From: Nymphaea colorata | Lineage: Eukaryota > Streptophyta > Magnoliopsida > Nymphaeales > Nymphaeaceae | Length of the DNA: 64,000 nt | Assembly (NCBI RefSeq): GCF_008831285.2 | Contig: NC_045139.1 | Span: 35,187,706-35,251,705 of the forward strand | Direction of reading: 5' to 3' | Shown: positions 22,383 to 30,970 of the stretch, piece by piece | How positions within the stretch are numbered: position 1 is the first letter of the stretch | Layout of the letters: every line of letters starts with the position of its first letter | The notes under the pieces: model-generated | What the model was told of the DNA's origin: nothing | The model's input: the letters and a program-made list of their open reading frames with translations, nothing else | Databases searched by the model: none | Made by a program: the position numbers and the translations under genes

Positions 22383-24870
22383 ATGAAAAATATTCAAGAT
22401 TATTTAAAAAAAAAAACAAGTTATTGATCAAGAGGGAGAAAACCAAGAGGAAAGAAACCGAAGGGGAGAAAACCAAGGGGGAAAAAAGCAAAGAGGGAGA
22501 AAACCAAAATGTTGGTTGTTCTAGTCCGAAAGCTCTTGATCTTGTTCTTTGTGACTCAGATTCTCCACCTTTTAAGTATTCAAAAATTGAAACTGCAGAA
22601 AGCATCGTGCGTGATCCAAGGTTGCGACATCCTATATGGGAGATATCAGTAAATGAGAGAGATGAAGTTAGGCGAGCATATATTAATTATGGGTCATATC
22701 AACACATGCTTCATAGATATCCAGTGTCAGGTCCTTCAAATCATCCTCGTAAATTTCAAGATTCATGGTTTCAAAAATTTTCATGGTTAGAATATTCTCC
22801 CAAGACAGATAGTGCATATTGTTTGCCGTGTTATCTTTTCAGTACTCCATATTCAAATGATAGTCCATTTATTACAGAAGAATTCGGAGTTTGGAAGAGG
22901 GTGGGTGGTAGTGAGAAAACATGTGCATTTCGTATTCATGAAGGGACAAGTCAAAATTCACCCCATAATATGAATGTGAGTGCATTTAATGACTTAAGTC
23001 GTCAAAACAAATACATAGATAAAATGATTGAAAAGCAAAGTTCAGAGCTTGTTCACAACAACCGCTTGAGATTCAAGGCATCTGTAGACACAGTTCATTG
23101 GTTAGCATTTTAAGCTTGTGCTTTTAGAGGTCATGACGAAATTTAAGTTCAATGAATCAAGGTAACTTTATTGAGTTCATTAAAACTTTAGCTAGTTATA
23201 ATGACAGAGTTGCACAAATTGTCTTGGATAATGTTCTAAAGAATGTTCAATATACATCACCAACAGTTCAGAAAGAAATTTTACATGTTTTTGCAAGTAA
23301 AGTGAGAGCTAAAATTATAGAAGAAATTGATGATGCTAAATAGTGTATTATTATTGGTGAAGCTCGAGATGAGTTCAAGAAAAAGCGAACGACTGTTGTT
23401 CTTAGATTTGTTAATAAGCAAGATCAAGTTCAAGAGCGATTTTTAGATGTTGTGCATGTAAGGGATACCACAGCAATTACTTTGAAGAATGTAATTTCTA
23501 CTTTATTGTCTCAACATAATCTTAACATTCAAGATATAAAGGATTAAGGATATGATAGTGCTAGTAATATGCGAGGTGAATTGAATGGATTGCAAGCATT
23601 AATTTTGAATGAAGGTCCTTATGCATATTATGTTCATTGTTTTGCTCACAGATTATAACTTGCACTTGTTGCAGCTTCAAAAGAAGTTGGCCATGTTCAT
23701 AAATTTTTTGAACTGTTCACATATGTAATGAATGTTGTTAGTGCAAGCAGTAAACGTAATGATGAATTGCATGAAGCTCAAGCAAATGAATTTGCATTCA
23801 AAATTGCTATAGATGAACTTGAAACTGAAAGAAGACTTAATCAAATTAGATCACTACAGCGGCCTGGTGATACTAGATGGGGATCTCATTTTGTGTTTGT
23901 GTGTAGTTTAATAAAAATGTTCAATGCAACATGTGTAGTATTAGAAAATTTAAGAGACAATGGATCAACATCTCAAATACGGAGTGAAGGTCTTTCAGCT
24001 TATGACATGATCACATCCTTTGACTTTGTATTTATTTTACACTTGGTACAACAAATTTTGGGACAGAGTGATACTCTTTGTCAGTCATTGCAAAGGCAAA
24101 GACAAGACATTTTAAATGCAATATCTATGGTTTATAATTCAATAAAGTTTCTACAAGAACTTAGGGAGAATGATTGGGATTCATTTATAGATACTATGGG
24201 AGCATTTTGTGTGACACATGATATCCCTATTCCAGATATGGATGCTCAATATTTTGTCAGAGGATCACGTTCTCGTCGTGAATGCAATTTTATTACAGTG
24301 AAACATTATCATGTCGATATTTTTATTGCTACCATTGATTCTCAACTGGTAGTGTTGGATAGTAGATTTAATGAAAATTCTATGCAAATACTACGTTTGA
24401 TGTCGACATTCGACCCTAGAGATCAATATGAGTCATTTAATGAACAAGATGCGTACACTCTTGCAGAGAAGTTTTATCATGAAGATTTTTTAGACTCAGA
24501 TCTTATGAGTTTAAATTATCAGTTGAGGTATTATAAGAATGATATTTGTCATCATCCAAGTTTTCAAAATTTGGGTACACTATCAGATGTATGACAAGTA
24601 ATGGTACATAGTAGAAAAAGTGAAGGAAATCCTTATGTATACAGGTTGTTTAGTCTCATTCTAACGCTTCTTGTCTCTACTGCAACTACAGAAAGGGCAT
24701 TATTTGCTATGAAGCTTATTAAAACAAGGTTGCGTAACAAAATGGAGGATGAATTCTTTGTAGATCGTTTGCTTTTGTATATTGAGAAAGAAATTGCTCA
24801 AATGTTTGATTCCAATGATATTATTGATGCCTTTTACAAGATGAAAAGTCGTAGAGCACAATTGCAATAG
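22383..24870 (+). pseudogene. hAT transposase (TTF zinc finger, DUF4371-like, hAT dimerisation), broken
   Basis: The product would bind the element ends and cut and paste the transposon. A first ATG at 22,383 starts a MKNIQDYLKK-type N terminus, apparently thrown out of frame in an A10 run. The main frame then runs 22,424-23,113 and holds the TTF-type zinc finger: KFQDSWFQKFSWLEYSPKTD, then CLPCYLF, and SAFNDLSRQNKYIDK. A nonsense codon after HWLAF and a frameshift near 23,113-23,150 follow. The remainder (23,152-24,870) includes GYDSASNMRGE, then HCFAHRL, the GDTRWGSH block, and the C-terminal hAT dimerisation segment STATTERALFAMKLIKTRLRN. In-frame stops occur near 23,341, 23,546, 23,656 and 24,592. 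Several look like CAA-to-TAA or CGA-to-TGA changes. Inactive. Confidence 0.92.
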
Positions 24871-24966
24871 GTAAATAATTTTGTTGCATCATTTTTATAT
24901 TAATGTTTATTTGAGTTATTATTTGGTTTCAAGGATGCAGTTTTTGTTTATATTTTATTGTGCAGG
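24871..24966 (+). other. probable 3' terminal intron of the hAT gene
   Basis: GTAAATAATTTT at the 5' side and TTTATTGTGCAG at the 3' side bracket an AT-rich 96-bp segment directly after the transposase stop codon. An AATAAA signal follows near 24,997. Confidence 0.4.
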
Positions 24967-25325
24967 TGAATGAATAATGATATGTAACTATTTTCAATAA
25001 AAACAAAAGAAAAAACTGATTGTATTACATAAAAAGAATACAAAACTACTTGTTTTAGATAAGTAACATGTTTTGATTTTGAAGTTTATAGATGTATTTG
25101 TTTGCTATATTTTGAGTTGTGATATTTATATATCCACCTTATGCTCACTGCTTACACTTATGCCACTACACCTTATCTGCTGAGGACAGATCGCATTTTG
25201 TGCTAATGACACAACCACTTATTAAATGTGTCGTAGGACAGGTCGCGCTTCACGTTCATGACGTGGACAATTATATACGACATATGTTCACTTTTATTAT
25301 ACTGTAGTTTACAAATATTATCTAA

Positions 25326-25329
<4 letters not shown>

Positions 25330-25384
<55 letters not shown>
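25330..25384. repeat. (GT)n(AT)n microsatellite in the hAT 3' region
   Basis: A short GTGTGTGTGT tract passes into a long TA tract about 60 bp before the right transposon end. Confidence 0.95.
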
Positions 25385-25387
<3 letters not shown>

Positions 25388-25445
25388 ATTATAGTTCGTT
25401 AGATCGTTTGGCCCGCCCCTGAAAAAAATCCTGCCTCTGCCCCTG

Positions 25446-25453
25446 GTTGTGAG
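25446..25453. repeat. hAT target-site duplication, right (GTTGTGAG)
   Basis: Exact match to 20,059-20,066, immediately after the terminal CCCCTG of the element. Confidence 0.93.
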
Positions 25454-26453
25454 TATGGTTGACAGTTTCATGATTGCTAGATGTAGTGTCAGACTTTCCC
25501 ATGTTGAAAGCCATGGCCATAAATGCCTTTGGAATATCATAGCACTATCGAGTAGTGTGATTCCTTCTTCCACAATATTGACAAGTTACTTCTTGGCTAA
25601 ACTTGTTAGTACTATTATTTTTACCACAGTTTCTTCTTCCTCTATTATAAGTTCCTCTTCCTCCATTACGGCCTCTACCCCTGCCACCAATGTAGCTACC
25701 ACACCCGCACCCCTGGTCAGCAACAAAGGCACGCCCATGCCCTCGTTCAGCAATAAAGGTAGTAGTTGTGGCTTCAATCTGAGTAAGTTGGGATGCGGAA
25801 AGCATTCAAAGTCGCTGCTCTTGAGTAATCAACATATCATAAAGTTCAGACCATGATGGCAGATCTTTAAATGCAGTAACGGTGGTGATGAAATATTCAT
25901 ATTCAGAACTCAGCCCATTCAAAGTATAGAGAACAAGATCTGTGTCTGAGACAAAATATTGCACGGTGCTAAGACAATCATATAGAAAACTAATATGCTG
26001 AAGATAATCAGTCATGGACATTCCTCCCTTTTTGATGTTTTGTAGTTCTCTTTTCAGTTGAATAATATGGAAATTGTTTTGGGAGGCATAGTGTTTTTCA
26101 AGAATGCACCAAGTATCTCTAGTTGTGCTAACACGAACCAGTTGTGACATGATTGGTTGAGTAACAATGACTTTGATCCAACTTAATGCAAGTTTATCTT
26201 CACGGTACCATAAATCATAGGGAGGATTTTCTTGGGTGTGTGCTTCATCAAGGAATTCAGATAGCGAAGAACATTTTCCATTAACATACTTGATCAAATT
26301 TTGACTTTTTATAACACTTTCAAGTTGAGAATGTTAGAGAAGATAATTTGATCGATCAAGCTTAACTGAAACTAAACTTGAGAAGGCATTCCACTGTGTA
26401 CCTAGGGCAGCAAAAGTTGTTCGGATGACGTTAGAAGAGGATGAGGTAGCCAT
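25454..26453 (-). pseudogene. gag of nested copia
   Basis: Minus-strand capsid gene. The likely start is the ATG at 26,453-26,451 (MATSSSSNVIRTTF). All recognisable pieces are in one frame: LDRSNYLL, a stop near 26,334, the retrotransposon gag domain (TRDTWCILEKHYASQ and LNGLSSEYEYF), a stop at 25,806-25,808, then a Gly/Arg-rich linker and a CCHC zinc knuckle (CQYCGRRNHTTR). A stop codon lies inside the last spacer of the knuckle near 25,545. The hAT insertion follows about 90 bp further on. The protein would have packaged element RNA. Confidence 0.88.
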
Positions 26454-26974
26454 TTTGAAGCTTAGTTTCCTCCTTGGCAGAACTGAAGCAGGAACAAAAA
26501 CAGGGGCAGCAGTATGGGTGGCTGGATAAATAGCGATTCTGGCCGGAACCGACATCGATTCCGGTCGATCACCAGACCGTTGGAAGCACTACTCCTGAAG
26601 GATGCTGCACGTACAATATCTTGGAGAAAAACCTCTTGTGGAGACAATGCCGAACAAAAGAAGGAGGCTGGGAGGCGGCAGACACTGTTTTTCTTCAAAA
26701 AAAAAACAAGCAGTAAGAGAAAAATTGATTTCTCTTCACCGGTAGCTCCAAAAAAATTGAAATTTTACAGAGTGATTCTTGATATGCAGACAATTCTTTT
26801 GAATCCTTGCTCGATACCTAAGGTGGCCGGAGTTCATAACGTCGGCTGTTTTTCTTGCCGTCAGTATTCTCCCCTGTTCAACAATACAACACCTGCTGAA
26901 TGAGAAGACCTTGGTTGTTTTCCAATCTGTCAACAACGGCAAACCAAGGATAATGACAGAACTCAAAGGTTGTT

Positions 26975-26987
26975 GGCTCTGATACCA
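26975..26987 (-). other. primer-binding site of nested copia (tRNA-iMet)
   Basis: TGGTATCAGAGCC on the minus strand lies next to the 5' LTR. It is the standard copia sequence complementary to the 3' end of initiator tRNA-Met. Confidence 0.93.
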
Positions 26988-27285
26988 AGTTAAGAAAAAG
27001 ACATAAAGAGCAAACGAGAAAGAGAACACAGGCATAACGTGGTTCGGCTAAAATCAGCCTACATCCACACCAAAGACACTCTCTTCAATACAATACTGTT
27101 ACAACAGAGATATATATATATATATATAGTCATTTTAAACAGCTTAGACCCTTGATTTTAGGATCTAGATTCACTCGACAATTTTGGGCTGGATTACAGG
27201 AGACGATAGAGGAAGATATTTCTTGACTTTTAGAAATAATATCTTCTCCTTTGTAACGGACCATATCCGTTCCATAATCATATCA
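26988..27285 (-). repeat. 5' LTR of nested copia
   Basis: About 298 bp. In element orientation it begins TGATATGATTATGG and ends CTTAACT before the primer site. Relative to the 3' LTR it lacks a 7-bp AGATCTA word near the start and 3 bp elsewhere, has a different TA-rich patch, and carries roughly 29 substitutions counted by eye. Confidence 0.88.
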
Positions 27286-27560
27286 GTTCCAAAAAGCCTG
27301 AGGAGATGGACTGGTCCAATTTTTCAGATTTTCCTCGAATTCTGTGGGTTCTGCAAGCGAAGTCTGCAATCTCTTGGTTAGCCAAGGAGTTGCTCCTGAA
27401 TGTAAATATTGGAGATTTGAGGAATCTCCTGCGGCTGTTAGCACAAGTTAGTTGTGCTTGATAGAATTCCCTCATGGATTTGTCTTTAATTTTTGTTTTC
27501 GTTGATCATTCTTTGATTTTTTTTCTAATAAAAGTAGGAGGCCTACCACCAACATCTGTT
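27286..27560 (+). pseudogene. LINE 3' end, continuation after the copia insertion
   Basis: The LINE reading frame resumes as PKSLRRWTGPIFQ and ends at a stop near 27,379. A 3' untranslated stretch with an AATAAAAG signal near 27,528 follows. No clear poly(A) tail or target duplication was found. Confidence 0.65.
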
Positions 27561-27989
27561 CGTCATCGGAAGTTGTCTTTCTTTCGTGTTTGAGTTATTG
27601 TGTTTGTATCTTTTCATCCTTTTTGAAATTTACCGGGGTTCGAGTTTTTTGGGGCCATGTTCTTCAGATCTCCCCTCTCTTTTTCTCAACTGTTGTCGGT
27701 GACAGAAGATGGTATAGACAATCTGCGACTTAAAATCACATGATCTTAAAGAACCCAAAACTCATGTGGTCTTGGAAAAAATGCAACCAGAAACGTTTCA
27801 AATGTTTTAAGATATGGTTATAAAATTATAGTATTTTTGCCTATACAGAATTCCAGGGATCCAATACTTTAACCTGTGTTTCATGTTTAACATGATTTTC
27901 TGCATTGATGGCAAATGGATCCATTGTGAATTGAAAATTCATTTTTTGTTCTACTTGATTCAAACTCAAACTATATTTGTTCACTCCCA
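27561..27989. other. intergenic, nothing identified
   Basis: T-rich then AT-rich sequence without a recognisable feature. Confidence 0.5.
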
Positions 27990-28115
27990 AAGTAGGGATG
28001 TAAATGGATTGAATATATTCAAGGAAATATCCAAATTTGAATCCCTTAATCATATTTGGTTAAGAAATCTAAATCTGATCATTAATGATATTTAGATTGG
28101 ATATGCAATTTCATA
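27990..28115. repeat. GAATCCGAATC-type dispersed repeat, copy 3
   Basis: Begins TAGGGATGTAAATGGATTG and continues in ATCCAAATTTGAATCCC-like words. Short member of the family seen at 3905 and 5745. Confidence 0.4.
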
Positions 28116-28914
28116 ATTGCTGGTCACCAAGAATATTTTCTCATGAAAAAAGAAAACCAAAAAATAAACTACATGTTTTTAACACCAAATTGTACATTGA
28201 TCATGAAAACTTTTAAATTGTGTATTCTTAGCCACAATTTGTGGTCAAGACTTAACAAAGCGAAACCATATCGACTGTGCTTTGTTGTTCTGTATTCTAT
28301 CAGGTGAATTCAAAAAAGTCAGCAATCTTATAAACAACCAAGTAGTTTTTAGGTCACCCGAGCCAGAAAGAATCGTTTATCTATTGGGTCATAATCCAAG
28401 GTCCACCGAGTAAGTTTGGACCGTCAACGAATTACATGTTTTTTTTAGTCACATTTTGTTGAATATTAAAGTTTGCTCTTTTTTGAATTATGAGACATCA
28501 CAAACTTTACTACGTCTAGACATAAATTCATATTACATTTTATTCAGTTTTAATTGATGAAAAGATCAAGCAAGAAGTCCTGACAGACTTACCTTCTTCA
28601 TCTATTTATATAAAAAGAAAAATACATTATAAAAAGTTTATGAACTGAGTCATAATCCAACCGAGTCATGGAGTCTAACTTACTGACGTAGTGGCCTGGT
28701 CTCCAACTTACTGACGTCGTGGCCTGGTCTCCAACAAATATGAGCCTGAATCATGGGTTATCAACTATTCTCTCTCTCCCTCTTTCTTTTGTCCTCAAAT
28801 TTTTGTAATTAGGAGACTTCTTGTCTTCAAATTTTGATATAGATTCTCATTTTATCGGCTCTCTCTTGTGTTTTTTTTTTTTTCTCTCTCTGTGTAACAT
28901 CTTCGGATCAATCC
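28116..28914. other. intergenic, with a short tandem duplication
   Basis: AT-rich sequence. TTACTGACGTAGTGGCCTGG and TTACTGACGTCGTGGCCTGG stand as adjacent copies at 28,680-28,734 in units of about 27 bp. No gene seen. Confidence 0.5.
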
Positions 28915-29150
28915 AGACTAATGAATATCCAGAGATACGGATCCGACTCATTAAGAGTTTCACCATCCGGCTACAGTTTAGGGTTTAGGTCTTCGCTGCT
29001 GCTTTTCAAGTGACCCCAATTGTAAGCTGCCGCGCCGCCGCCTCGCTTCCAGCGCGACCCGTTCACGTCTAAAACGACGACCCAGGCAACACCGGGTCTG
29101 GTGGTAGACGTGGATCAGATCCTGGACCCGACGTATTGTAATGGGGACTT
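28915..29150. repeat. dispersed repeat E, copy 2
   Basis: Aligns with 12,590-12,885 through the ACCCAGGCAACACCGGG and GACGTGGATCAGATCCTGG words. This copy is more GC-rich and less eroded in its middle part. Confidence 0.5.
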
Positions 29151-29218
29151 GTTCATTCTTGGGTTTCACAGAGATCCGAGATCCAAACTCTTATGTTCTC
29201 TCTCTTACTCTCTCTCGC

Positions 29219-29264
29219 TATATATGCGTAAGTAGTGAGAGGGCGGCGGATTAAAAAACCCTAG
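29219..29264 (+). promoter_or_regulatory. TATA box and telo-box promoter of the snoRNA locus
   Basis: TATATAT at 29,219-29,225 is followed 31 bp later by AAACCCTAG (29,256-29,264). This is the plant telo-box, found near transcription starts of ribosomal-protein and snoRNA genes. A long CT-rich leader follows. Spacing would put transcription start about 29,250-29,256. The combination and the snoRNA about 225 bp downstream support a plus-strand Pol II unit. Confidence 0.6.
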
Positions 29265-29432
29265 CGTTTCTTCTCATTCCTCTCCTCGCCTCTTCTCCAT
29301 CTCTTGGTAGCTTCTTCTCTTCCTTCTCGTCTCTCTAGTGTTCCTGTTTTCTTCTCTTTACTTGCTTTTTCTGGTCTCCTGATTTCTTCTATTTCTGAAT
29401 CCAATCTCCGTGTTAGGCGTTCTTCTTCTTCT

Positions 29433-29439
<7 letters not shown>

Positions 29440-29464
<25 letters not shown>
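29440..29464. repeat. CT microsatellite in the snoRNA leader
   Basis: Pure alternating CT tract between the promoter and the snoRNA. Confidence 0.95.
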
Positions 29465-29489
29465 AAAATAGGCGGTTGGGTGTCTCCTG

Positions 29490-29569
29490 AGCAGGTGATG
29501 AATTTTTCTGCGAATGCAGTGAGGTCATCGATGATGCAACAAAATATCGAGCTTTTTAAAACTGATGCT
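29490..29569 (+). ncRNA. C/D box snoRNA, U36/snR47 type (18S 2'-O-methylation guide)
   Basis: Box C GTGATGA lies at 29,495-29,501 and box D CTGA at 29,562-29,565. A 4-bp terminal stem AGCA/TGCT closes them at 29,490-29,493 and 29,566-29,569. A C'-like ATGATGC is at 29,531-29,537. The 12 nt CGAGCTTTTTAA (29,548-29,559), two bases upstream of box D, are exactly complementary to the universally conserved 18S rRNA segment TTAAAAAGCTCG. By the fifth-nucleotide rule the target is the first A of the A5 run, which I believe corresponds to yeast A619 and human A668, the sites guided by snR47 and U36. Length about 80 nt is typical. Box D' is not clear, so a second target is not assigned. Confidence 0.85.
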
Positions 29570-29741
29570 ATGGGAGATGCCTCTCTTGTTTTCCTCTTTT
29601 TTGGGTTCCTATGGTGCTTTTCTCTCTGGACTTGGTTTTTTTTTTTTTTTACATTTCCATCGTCGTTTTGTCTTTGCGTCATTTCATCTCTTTTGAAGGT
29701 CTCTGTATTTTGAGTTTTTATGAACTTTTTGGGGTCGCGTT

Positions 29742-29818
29742 TTTCATTGAGGACTGAATACAATCCAACGCCTACTTGCTGAAAGCGTGAGGATAACAAA
29801 AATGTCCTTCTGATGAAA
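29742..29818 (+). ncRNA. candidate second C/D snoRNA, no target recognised
   Basis: Possible terminal stem TTTCA (29,742-29,746) with TGAAA (29,814-29,818), box C-like TTGAGGA (29,747-29,753), D' CTGA (29,779-29,782), C'-like GTGAGGA (29,787-29,793) and D CTGA (29,810-29,813). The order, spacing, 77-nt length and position 170 bp after a strong snoRNA fit a plant polycistronic cluster. The C boxes deviate from RTGATGA, and I cannot place either guide on an rRNA from memory. Confidence 0.35.
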
Positions 29819-29819
29819 C

Positions 29820-30159
29820 CAACGACGACGGCTCCCCTGTTGCGATTCTATGTTTTTGGGCTTCACGGTCCTTCCCACGATTATGGGTAATTTTTATGTC
29901 CTCCGAAGATACCTTTTTTCTTTTTGGTATTTTACCTGAGACTCTGAGAACCTTTTTTTCAATGTATATGCGTTTGTCTTTGGTTGTTCACAACTATCAA
30001 ATCGATAGATTTAAGCACATGATTTTTGTTGCCACCTACAACTATTTGGGTTGCAGCGTCAACATCTTTCGAACTTAGTTTTTGAATCAAAATAAGTTTT
30101 CTAAATCAGATTTTGATTTTTGATTAATTTTGGATTTGTTGCGTCCATTGTGGATCTCA
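29820..30159. other. downstream of snoRNA candidates, nothing further identified
   Basis: Mixed T-rich sequence, possibly the 3' part of the snoRNA precursor. No third C/D pair or coding exon was recognised. Confidence 0.4.
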
Positions 30160-30500
30160 GATTAATGGATTTAAAGTCGAACCCCACCGTCCGGTCTTAA
30201 ATTCTTGATGGATTTAAGATCGAACGTCACCATTGGATCTTAAATTCATCGATTTGAACATTAAACTCGTGGTTTTTTAACATGTAGCATGAATTGCAAA
30301 TCCATTTAGTTTGTTGAAACTGAAGATTTTTTAAAATACCAGCTTTCGATTGAGATCGGAGGCTATCAGCAAACCTTAAAAGGCTGCTGTTAATAGGCTT
30401 CTGTAAATAGCAGGATGATATTTTGAAGAAACGAAGTCCCTGTTGTTTGTCTATCATAAGAAGCACGGTTAAAACCATTAGACTACTAGCCAAACACAAA
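30160..30500. repeat. dispersed GGATTT/GATCTCAAATC repeat, copy 4
   Basis: GGATTTAAAGTCGAACCCCACCG and GGATTTAAGATCGAACGTCACC are near-direct repeats about 45 bp apart within the copy (30,168 and 30,212). A GTTGAAACTGAAGAT...TTTTAAAATA segment is shared with 57,700-57,725. Confidence 0.45.
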
Positions 30501-30829
30501 GTGGCATCGAAGACTGCGAGTTAGTGAATAAATTTGTATCAATTGCTGATCATTGATCAGAATGGTTTTTTTTTTTTTTCTTTCTTACAAAGAATAACTC
30601 AACACTCAACACTGTAGAAGGCAGTCCAGGAGAGAGGCGTTGCTAAATCCTACAATCGGTTTGGCTGATCGTGTCACTTGTGGGATGTTGTGTATATCAA
30701 GATGGGTTGATACTGGGCCGTTGGATCGATTTGGTTTTCATTTTTTCAAGATTATAACTAATTTAAAATATTTTAAATTTATTTTAAACTGAAAAGATAA
30801 TAGAATATAAACTCACATAGTCCCTCCGA
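30501..30829. other. intergenic, nothing identified
   Basis: T-rich and AT-rich sequence with no supported feature. Confidence 0.5.
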
Positions 30830-30970
30830 CATCGATTGATGTTTATAAACACACGCTAGTGTAAAAAGAATGGATTTGAAATCAGATGAGAGGGAGTCAA
30901 CTTGAAAGCCATAGATCACAGATCCTCGGTGATTTGAGATCACCACTGCGGACCTAATCAAACGCAGCCT
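30830..30970. repeat. dispersed GGATTT/GATCTCAAATC repeat, copy 5 (partial)
   Basis: Contains GGATTTGAAATCAGATGAGAGG and GGTGATTTGAGATCACC and ends near CTAATCAAACGCAGCC. Same family vocabulary. Confidence 0.4.

Larger units (their letters stand above)
20067..25445 (+). mobile_element. hAT-superfamily DNA transposon with TTF/ZMYM1-like transposase
   Basis: 5379-bp element inserted in copia gag-pol and flanked by exact 8-bp duplications (GTTGTGAG). Its ends are short imperfect inverted repeats: CAGTGGCAGGGGG on the left against CAGGGGCAGAGGC read inward from the right, 10 of 13 matching and close to the common plant hAT end CAGTGGCGGAGCC. It holds a TTF-type zinc-finger/hAT transposase pseudogene, a CT-rich GC-rich 5' region, microsatellites, and a probable MITE-like repeat at 21.7 kb. 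Four or more nonsense codons and frameshifts disable the protein. Confidence 0.95.
16576..27285 (-). mobile_element. nested Ty1/copia retrotransposon (RE1-like), decayed
   Basis: Minus-strand copia element of about 5.3 kb without its own hAT insertion. It has two LTRs of about 305 and 298 bp, a tRNA-Met primer site, a polypurine tract adjacent to the 3' LTR, and gag, protease, integrase, reverse transcriptase and RNase H remnants in copia order. The insertion is into a LINE, flanked by GTTCC. The LTRs differ at roughly 10% of sites with several indels (by eye), so it is old. Gag and pol have multiple stops and frameshifts. The RNase H text ([14 protein letters not shown], then [12 protein letters not shown]) resembles RE1/Retrofit-type elements; the lineage is inferred. 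Confidence 0.93.
13042..27560 (+). mobile_element. degenerate LINE (non-LTR retrotransposon), split by a copia element
   Basis: Plus-strand remnants occur in canonical plant LINE order: an endonuclease (13.04-13.48 kb), a linker (13.77-13.87 kb), a reverse transcriptase (13.9-14.96 kb) and a C-terminal region (15.0-16.57 kb). The C-terminal reading frame is interrupted by the copia insertion at 16,576 and resumes at 27,286. The 3' untranslated part near 27,480-27,560 has an AATAAAAG signal followed by a GGAGGCCTACCACC stretch. The 5' end and any ORF1 are not recognisable, so the element is probably 5'-truncated or eroded. Many stops and several frameshifts show it is inactive. Confidence 0.8.

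Noticed and set aside
29413-29799. 128-residue minus-strand frame
   Set aside because: It lies antisense to the snoRNA region, and its charged composition comes from CT and T-rich tracts.
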